Source of the DNA: Planctomycetaceae bacterium UBA2972
GTDB taxonomy: Bacteria > Planctomycetota > Planctomycetia > Pirellulales > Pirellulaceae
Length of the DNA stretch: 10,693 bases
Direction of reading: 5' to 3'
NCBI GenBank assembly: GCA_002348315.1
Contig: DEAW01000107.1
Location: 1 to 10,693, forward strand
This document shows, piece by piece, positions 7,195-10,693 of the stretch. A program made the translations under genes and the position numbers. Each line of letters begins with the position of its first letter. Within the stretch, counting starts at the first letter, position 1. The notes below the pieces were generated by a model. The model saw nothing but the letters and a program-made list of their open reading frames with translations, did not search any database and had not been told where the DNA came from.

Positions 7195-8232
7195 TCAACG
7201 GTATGACGGTTTGATCGCCACCCCAAATCCGGGACCATCGTTCAAGGTTACGCCGGATTGCTGTACAACAGGCATTCCATCTAAACAAGTAAACCAGGAC
7301 CGAGCGGACTCGGCCAGAGGTGAATTCCGATCCAACGCAGCAATCGCCGGTAAAGAATATGGTTCCCCGCCCCGATGAGGAACGACGCGGATCCCTGCTC
7401 GCTTCGCAATGTTGTAAATTTCTATGAGGCTTGTTAATCCTCCACACCAGTTGATATCTGGCTGAAACACGTTGACAGCTTTGGCATTTGCAAGCGTATC
7501 AAAGCCCTCAGCAAGGTATTCATGTTCGCCACCGGCTATGGGGATGGAGGAATTGGCACTTAGATAAGCGTATTCGTCCAACTGGTCAGGACGTACAGGT
7601 TCTTCGATCCAGTCAACTGAGGCGTCGCTAATCTCATCTGCAATTCGTAATGTAGTCTCAACATCCCATCTACCAAAGGCATCGAGCATAATGGCTTTGT
7701 CTGCACCTAATCGTTTGCGGGTCGCGCGTACTAAATCACCGATAACACATGGTTCCGGACGATCGCCGAATCGTTCCACGTGCAGTTTCACCGCTTTTTT
7801 GCCCGATTCAATTGCCTGTGCCGCTTCTTCATCGTCAAACACAGTTTGATACATCGGAAGTACCGCCGGAGCTGGCAAGTCGGTCAGTAGCTCATACACA
7901 GACTTATTCATTGTTTTTGCATAAGCATCCCAAATGGCTAAATCGACCCCCGAAATTGCCATTGGGACAATGCCTTTACGTCCATAGAAACTTGTATGGT
8001 CGCACATCGCTTTATGAAATCCGTTGGGAGTCTCGTATTCACCAACGAGAACGCATTCACTCAGCACGGTGTCGATAACATGAATACCAGCCTTGCCTCC
8101 GCCCCCCACGCCGACGCCGACTGTACCATCCGTAGTTTCCACTTCAACCAGGATTTGCCCCAAACTCATACGCCAATCGCCAGGCGCATTCTTAAAACCT
8201 GGCTGCCAGGCGGTCATACTTTTAATTTTCAT
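7195..8232 (-). CDS. Enolase-superfamily acid-sugar dehydratase, L-rhamnonate dehydratase-like
   Basis: This 345-residue cytoplasmic protein belongs to the mandelate racemase group of the enolase superfamily. Residues 1-115 are the capping domain (ILVEVETTDGTVGVGVGGGG; SGVDLAIWDAYAK). Residues about 130-335 form the (beta/alpha) barrel. Metal ligands are Asp184 (MLDAFGRWD), Glu210 (DWIEEPV) and Glu236 (AGGEHE). The likely general base is His286 (VVPHRGGE). The segment FQPDINWCGGLTSLIEI (256-272) and the GPGFGVAI end match, from memory, the corresponding parts of E. coli L-rhamnonate dehydratase closely. The usual KxK catalytic pair reads Lys149-Leu-His151, so a classic racemase mechanism is unlikely. 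Dehydration of a sugar acid to a 2-keto-3-deoxy acid is the expected chemistry; the exact substrate is open. ATG 8232 gives a normal N-terminus (MKIKSMTAW), although the ribosome-binding site is weak. It diverges from the thioredoxin gene and converges tail-to-tail with the DUF1501 gene. It is somewhat shorter than E. coli RhamD, which is around 400 residues. Confidence 0.88.
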   Translation of the reverse strand: MKIKSMTAWQPGFKNAPGDWRMSLGQILVEVETTDGTVGVGVGGGGKAGIHVIDTVLSECVLVGEYETPNGFHKAMCDHTSFYGRKGIVPMAISGVDLAIWDAYAKTMNKSVYELLTDLPAPAVLPMYQTVFDDEEAAQAIESGKKAVKLHVERFGDRPEPCVIGDLVRATRKRLGADKAIMLDAFGRWDVETTLRIADEISDASVDWIEEPVRPDQLDEYAYLSANSSIPIAGGEHEYLAEGFDTLANAKAVNVFQPDINWCGGLTSLIEIYNIAKRAGIRVVPHRGGEPYSLPAIAALDRNSPLAESARSWFTCLDGMPVVQQSGVTLNDGPGFGVAIKPSYR

Positions 8233-8273
8233 CGTGGAGTCCGATATTTCACGGGAGCTAAATACTTCTGATT

Positions 8274-8291
8274 TCTATGGATGCCCATAGA
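8274..8291. promoter_or_regulatory. Hyphenated palindrome, candidate operator
   Basis: TCTATGG and CCATAGA form perfect 7-bp arms around a 4-base spacer (ATGC). The site sits near the middle of the 111-base divergent gap (8233-8343), about 40 bases before the dehydratase ATG and about 50 bases before the thioredoxin ATG. That is a usual place and size for a dimeric repressor or activator site. On the forward strand, TACAAT at 8304-8309 could be a -10 for the thioredoxin gene, but no matching -35 is evident. No regulator gene lies in this window, and a palindrome this size could arise by chance. Confidence 0.35.
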
Positions 8292-8343
8292 CTCACGTTA
8301 TTCTACAATAGTATTAACTTGATATTGTTTAGCCGAGGACACT

Positions 8344-9201
8344 ATGACTGACGCAGAAAATACTTCCTGGATCATCGACACCACCGATGAAAACTTCCAA
8401 ACCGATGCGATCGAAGCATCCAATGATTGCCTTGTCCTCGTGGACTTTTGGGCTTCCTGGTGCCAACCGTGTCGTATGCTAACACCGAACCTCGAACAGG
8501 CCGTAGGCCGATTTGAAGGCACTGTTCGACTAGTTAAAGTTAATACTGAGGTTGCGCCCGAAACAGCCCAACAATATCAAGTAGCAAATATTCCCACCGT
8601 TTACGCTTTGCTGGATGGCCAAACAGTTGACTATTTCCAGGGGGTTATCGAAACAGACGAGATCGAGAATTGGATTAAACAACTACTTCGCCATCGGGAA
8701 TTATTAGCCGTGGACGCCATGACGGAGTCTGACCCACAAGCGGCAGTCCTTCGTTGGAATGCTCTGCTGTCAGACGACCCCGACAATCCTGTACTGCAAA
8801 TCGGAAAAGCACGCAGCTTAAGTCTCGCCGGCGACAATACCGCCGCCGCAGGAATTATCGAATCGTTGGAAGAGAGAGGTTTTCTTGAACCTGAGGCTGA
8901 AAAGGTGAAGGCCATGATCTCGCTAGCTTCCAATAACGATACTAATCAACTTGACCGGTTAAGAACTCGTCTCGCTGAATCCCCCAATGACCTCAAATTG
9001 AAGCTGGATTTTGCGGAGGCTTTAGCGGCTGCCGGAAATTACGAAGAAGCCTTTCAGACCGCTCTAGACGTCTATTCAGCCGACAAAGCGGGAATAGGTG
9101 CTCATGCCCACAAATTCCTTCTGACAGCGTTCAAAGCCTTGCCTGATGACGACGACCTCGTGCATCAATACAGACGTAAACTGGCGATGCTAATGTATTA
9201 A
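8344..9201 (+). CDS. cnoX: Thioredoxin-TPR chaperone of the CnoX/YbbN type
   Basis: This is a 285-residue cytoplasmic protein with no signal peptide. Residues about 8-115 are a thioredoxin domain with active site WCQPC (Cys40, Cys43) and cis-proline loop NIPT (Pro84). Residues about 116-285 are TPR-like helices, ending NPDDL-like repeats and the family tail YRRKLAMLMY. This architecture and length are those of CnoX (YbbN), which holds unfolding proteins and prevents their over-oxidation, and which hands clients to GroEL or DnaK in proteobacteria. E. coli CnoX lacks the CxxC pair. Here both cysteines are present, so thiol-disulfide activity is expected in addition to holdase function (inference). 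Gln at the variable active-site position differs from the usual WCGPC. GAGGA at 8335-8339, 4 bases before the ATG, supports the start. The gene is divergent from the dehydratase, and the gap to the following gene (92 bases) contains a large hairpin. Confidence 0.88.
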   Translation: MTDAENTSWIIDTTDENFQTDAIEASNDCLVLVDFWASWCQPCRMLTPNLEQAVGRFEGTVRLVKVNTEVAPETAQQYQVANIPTVYALLDGQTVDYFQGVIETDEIENWIKQLLRHRELLAVDAMTESDPQAAVLRWNALLSDDPDNPVLQIGKARSLSLAGDNTAAAGIIESLEERGFLEPEAEKVKAMISLASNNDTNQLDRLRTRLAESPNDLKLKLDFAEALAAAGNYEEAFQTALDVYSADKAGIGAHAHKFLLTAFKALPDDDDLVHQYRRKLAMLMY

Positions 9202-9213
9202 TTTGCTTATTAT

Positions 9214-9274
9214 TTGCGCCCTGTCTATTCTTAAATGGCATCTTAAAATAGTAAGAATAGGGTGTTTGGCGCAA
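9214..9274 (+). terminator. Long imperfect hairpin between thioredoxin-TPR gene and next gene
   Basis: TTGCGCC (9214-9220) pairs with GGCGCAA (9268-9274), and CTATTCTTA (9225-9233) pairs with TAAGAATAG (9252-9260). The internal loop has 4 bases on the left and 7 on the right, and an 18-base AT-rich terminal loop closes the structure. Sixteen pairs in two blocks is well beyond casual repetition. It begins 13 bases after the thioredoxin-TPR stop and ends 19 bases before the next ATG. There is no T-run after the second arm, so a standard intrinsic terminator is doubtful. An attenuator, an RNA-processing or stabilising stem, or an autoregulatory site for the downstream protein are alternatives. 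Confidence 0.45.
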
Positions 9275-9293
9275 TTACTGGAAGTAGATATAT

Positions 9294-10693
9294 ATGGCAC
9301 ACGCACTTAACACGTTATTTGAACTCATTTCAGAGGCAAATAGTTCAGATAAGCGTCCAGATCGCGAAATACGGAATCTAGTCCGTAGCACCGGGAAAAC
9401 AGCCTACACCGGATCGCTCCAGATTGAAAATGCCTCTAAAACGATTGCTTATGCCAAAACTCGAAGTTTACGTGATGGAGTGACAGTCGTCACTACTATC
9501 CCAGAGACCACGCTTACGCTCGAACTGCAGCTGGAATCCGGACAGCCAACCTCCATTGGCGAATCGATTGAAGTCACCTTGGTTCTAAATAAATATGATG
9601 GATATTCCAATACAATTTATGCACATCAGGTCTCCCCTGAGGCCGTAAGTGACACGTCACCTGTGGGTAGCCCGATAGGCCACACCGCCGATCAATCCCC
9701 GGCACCCGCTACCGCATCGGATGATCCCCTCGCAAAGTTTCAACAAGAGGCACTGGCTCTTCTTAACTCGGACGAAACCGACGTCATATCGGACACGTCC
9801 AATGAGGAGGATCAGCTTGACGAACTTCAACGACAGGCTGCGGCTCAACTTGCAGAATTGACCGGTAACGTCAATGATCAAATCACTACAGGCTCGGATA
9901 CTGTAATTAAGGAAGTTGCGGAAACGCCTTCCGAAGCCTCTTCAGTTACCGTGACGTCGAACGAAGCTGAGTCAGCAAAACCCCAGTCTGTCGAAAACCC
10001 TTCAGTGGCAGAACAATCCGTTACAGCGAAACCCGAAGTCGAAGAAGCGCCTACAACGTCCTCTCCCTCACCTACCGCTGAAACACAAACCGACAGTCTT
10101 GACGACAACACAGACAAAGCCAAAGACGAAAGCCAAACAGAACCAGCAGCAGAGGAACAAGTGCAGCAAGAACCATGGGGCTCTCTTGATGGGGATGCAC
10201 CTGCGGACTCCGACGCAACTCTTAACGAACTGCTCGATGATGCTCTGAGTGAAAAGGATGAACCCATTACGCACCAATTACTGGCTTCTATCGTCTCAAT
10301 GCAAACGGGGCTGCCTTTTGAAACGGTCAAGTCGATTCAACATGCAATGTGGCTACGTCTTTCCACTCCTAATACTTTTGGGGACGGCAAAGCGACGTAC
10401 ACGTTTCCGCTACTAGGGCGTTTCACGGTGCGAAAGCATGAGGACAAAATCAATCTCGACTTTACCTCTTCTGACCTTGGCAAAATTGCTAATGCAACGA
10501 TCAATACTGACGTTGATTATGACACGGCTAAAAAAAGCCTGGAAACCAACTCCGGTCCACAGATTGCGCGTCACGCACTCGCACTGGCATTAGGTACAGC
10601 TTCAGTCCTTGGCGTCCCTAAAACACATGCCTACCTGACCGTCTATCGCAGTATCCTCTTACTCTTAAGGATTTTTGGCGTCGGCGAGAGGCG
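9294..10693 (+). CDS. Partial CDS: beta-rich domain, acidic linker, HU/IHF-like domain
   Basis: The frame is open from ATG 9294 through the right edge of the window (466 codons seen), so the C-terminus is missing. The start is firm: a TAG at 9285-9287 closes the frame upstream, and GGAAG at 9280-9284 is a usable ribosome-binding site. No signal peptide is present, so it is cytoplasmic. Residues 1-33 are helical and charged. Residues about 34-112 are beta-rich (VTVVTTIPETTLTLELQL, SIEVTLVLNKYDGY). Residues about 113-322 are a disordered acidic linker of Glu, Asp, Ser, Thr, Pro and Gln, with one helical patch (DQLDELQRQAAAQLAEL). Residues about 326-396 (LLASIVSMQTGLPFETVKS, then YTFPLLGRFTVRK, then INLDFTSSDLGK) follow the HU/IHF order: helix, turn, helix, a G-x-F beta strand, and a closing 'F-x-x-S-x-x-L' strand. 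The long basic DNA-binding arm is absent. That assignment is inference by pattern. After it comes a helical region (RHALALALGTASVLG). Partnership with the thioredoxin-TPR gene is possible but unproven. Confidence 0.8.
   Translation, partial: MAHALNTLFELISEANSSDKRPDREIRNLVRSTGKTAYTGSLQIENASKTIAYAKTRSLRDGVTVVTTIPETTLTLELQLESGQPTSIGESIEVTLVLNKYDGYSNTIYAHQVSPEAVSDTSPVGSPIGHTADQSPAPATASDDPLAKFQQEALALLNSDETDVISDTSNEEDQLDELQRQAAAQLAELTGNVNDQITTGSDTVIKEVAETPSEASSVTVTSNEAESAKPQSVENPSVAEQSVTAKPEVEEAPTTSSPSPTAETQTDSLDDNTDKAKDESQTEPAAEEQVQQEPWGSLDGDAPADSDATLNELLDDALSEKDEPITHQLLASIVSMQTGLPFETVKSIQHAMWLRLSTPNTFGDGKATYTFPLLGRFTVRKHEDKINLDFTSSDLGKIANATINTDVDYDTAKKSLETNSGPQIARHALALALGTASVLGVPKTHAYLTVYRSILLLLRIFGVGER

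Noticed and set aside
9407..10230. Possible tandem repeat array in the acidic linker
   Set aside because: The stretch is low-complexity (Glu, Ser, Thr, Pro, Gln, Asp), but I could not find a repeating unit of constant length.
9878..10330. 150-codon Ser/Val-rich open frame on the minus strand
   Set aside because: It is antisense to the acidic linker of the 9294 gene. Its composition is what the reverse complement of Glu/Asp/Thr/Ser-rich codons gives, and it shows no domain, signal peptide or ribosome-binding site.

Overview
The window reads as a piece of a planctomycete chromosome, probably a marine Pirellulales-type organism. The strongest marker is the tandem pair of a large PSCyt1/DUF1549/LamG/DUF1553 protein (2557-5736) and a DUF1501 protein (5746-7191). 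This gene pair is expanded in Planctomycetota and less so in Verrucomicrobiota. Base composition looks close to balanced by eye (not counted). I see no tRNA, rRNA, CRISPR array, transposase or attachment site, so the region looks like ordinary vertically inherited chromosome, not an island.

Layout, left to right. 112-819 (+) is a small exported protein rich in Gln, Asn and Trp, of unknown function. 913-1800 (+) is an exported SMP-30/gluconolactonase-type six-bladed propeller, preceded by a bulged hairpin (858-900). 1840-2451 (-) is an unrecognised four-helix membrane protein. It diverges from the 2557-5736 / 5746-7191 (+) pair across a short AT-rich gap that could hold back-to-back promoters. 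7195-8232 (-) is an enolase-superfamily acid-sugar dehydratase resembling L-rhamnonate dehydratase; it meets the DUF1501 gene tail to tail with 3 bases between them. A 111-base divergent gap containing an 18-bp hyphenated palindrome separates it from 8344-9201 (+), a CnoX/YbbN-type thioredoxin-TPR protein. After a long imperfect hairpin (9214-9274), an open reading frame starts at 9294 and runs off the right edge. It has an N-terminal beta-rich domain, a long acidic linker, and a C-terminal region that looks like a reduced HU/IHF fold.

Functional reading. A secreted lactonase-like propeller, the exported cytochrome/DUF1501 pair and a cytoplasmic acid-sugar dehydratase fit degradation of sugar acids or algal polysaccharide components, but the substrate cannot be read from sequence. 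The right end looks like a separate cytoplasmic block (redox chaperone plus HU-like protein). No clearly new multi-gene system is visible. The items most worth a second look are the partial HU-like protein at 9294, the hairpin before it, the palindrome at 8274-8291, the dehydratase with histidine in place of the second lysine of the KxK motif, and the Q/N/W-rich exported protein.
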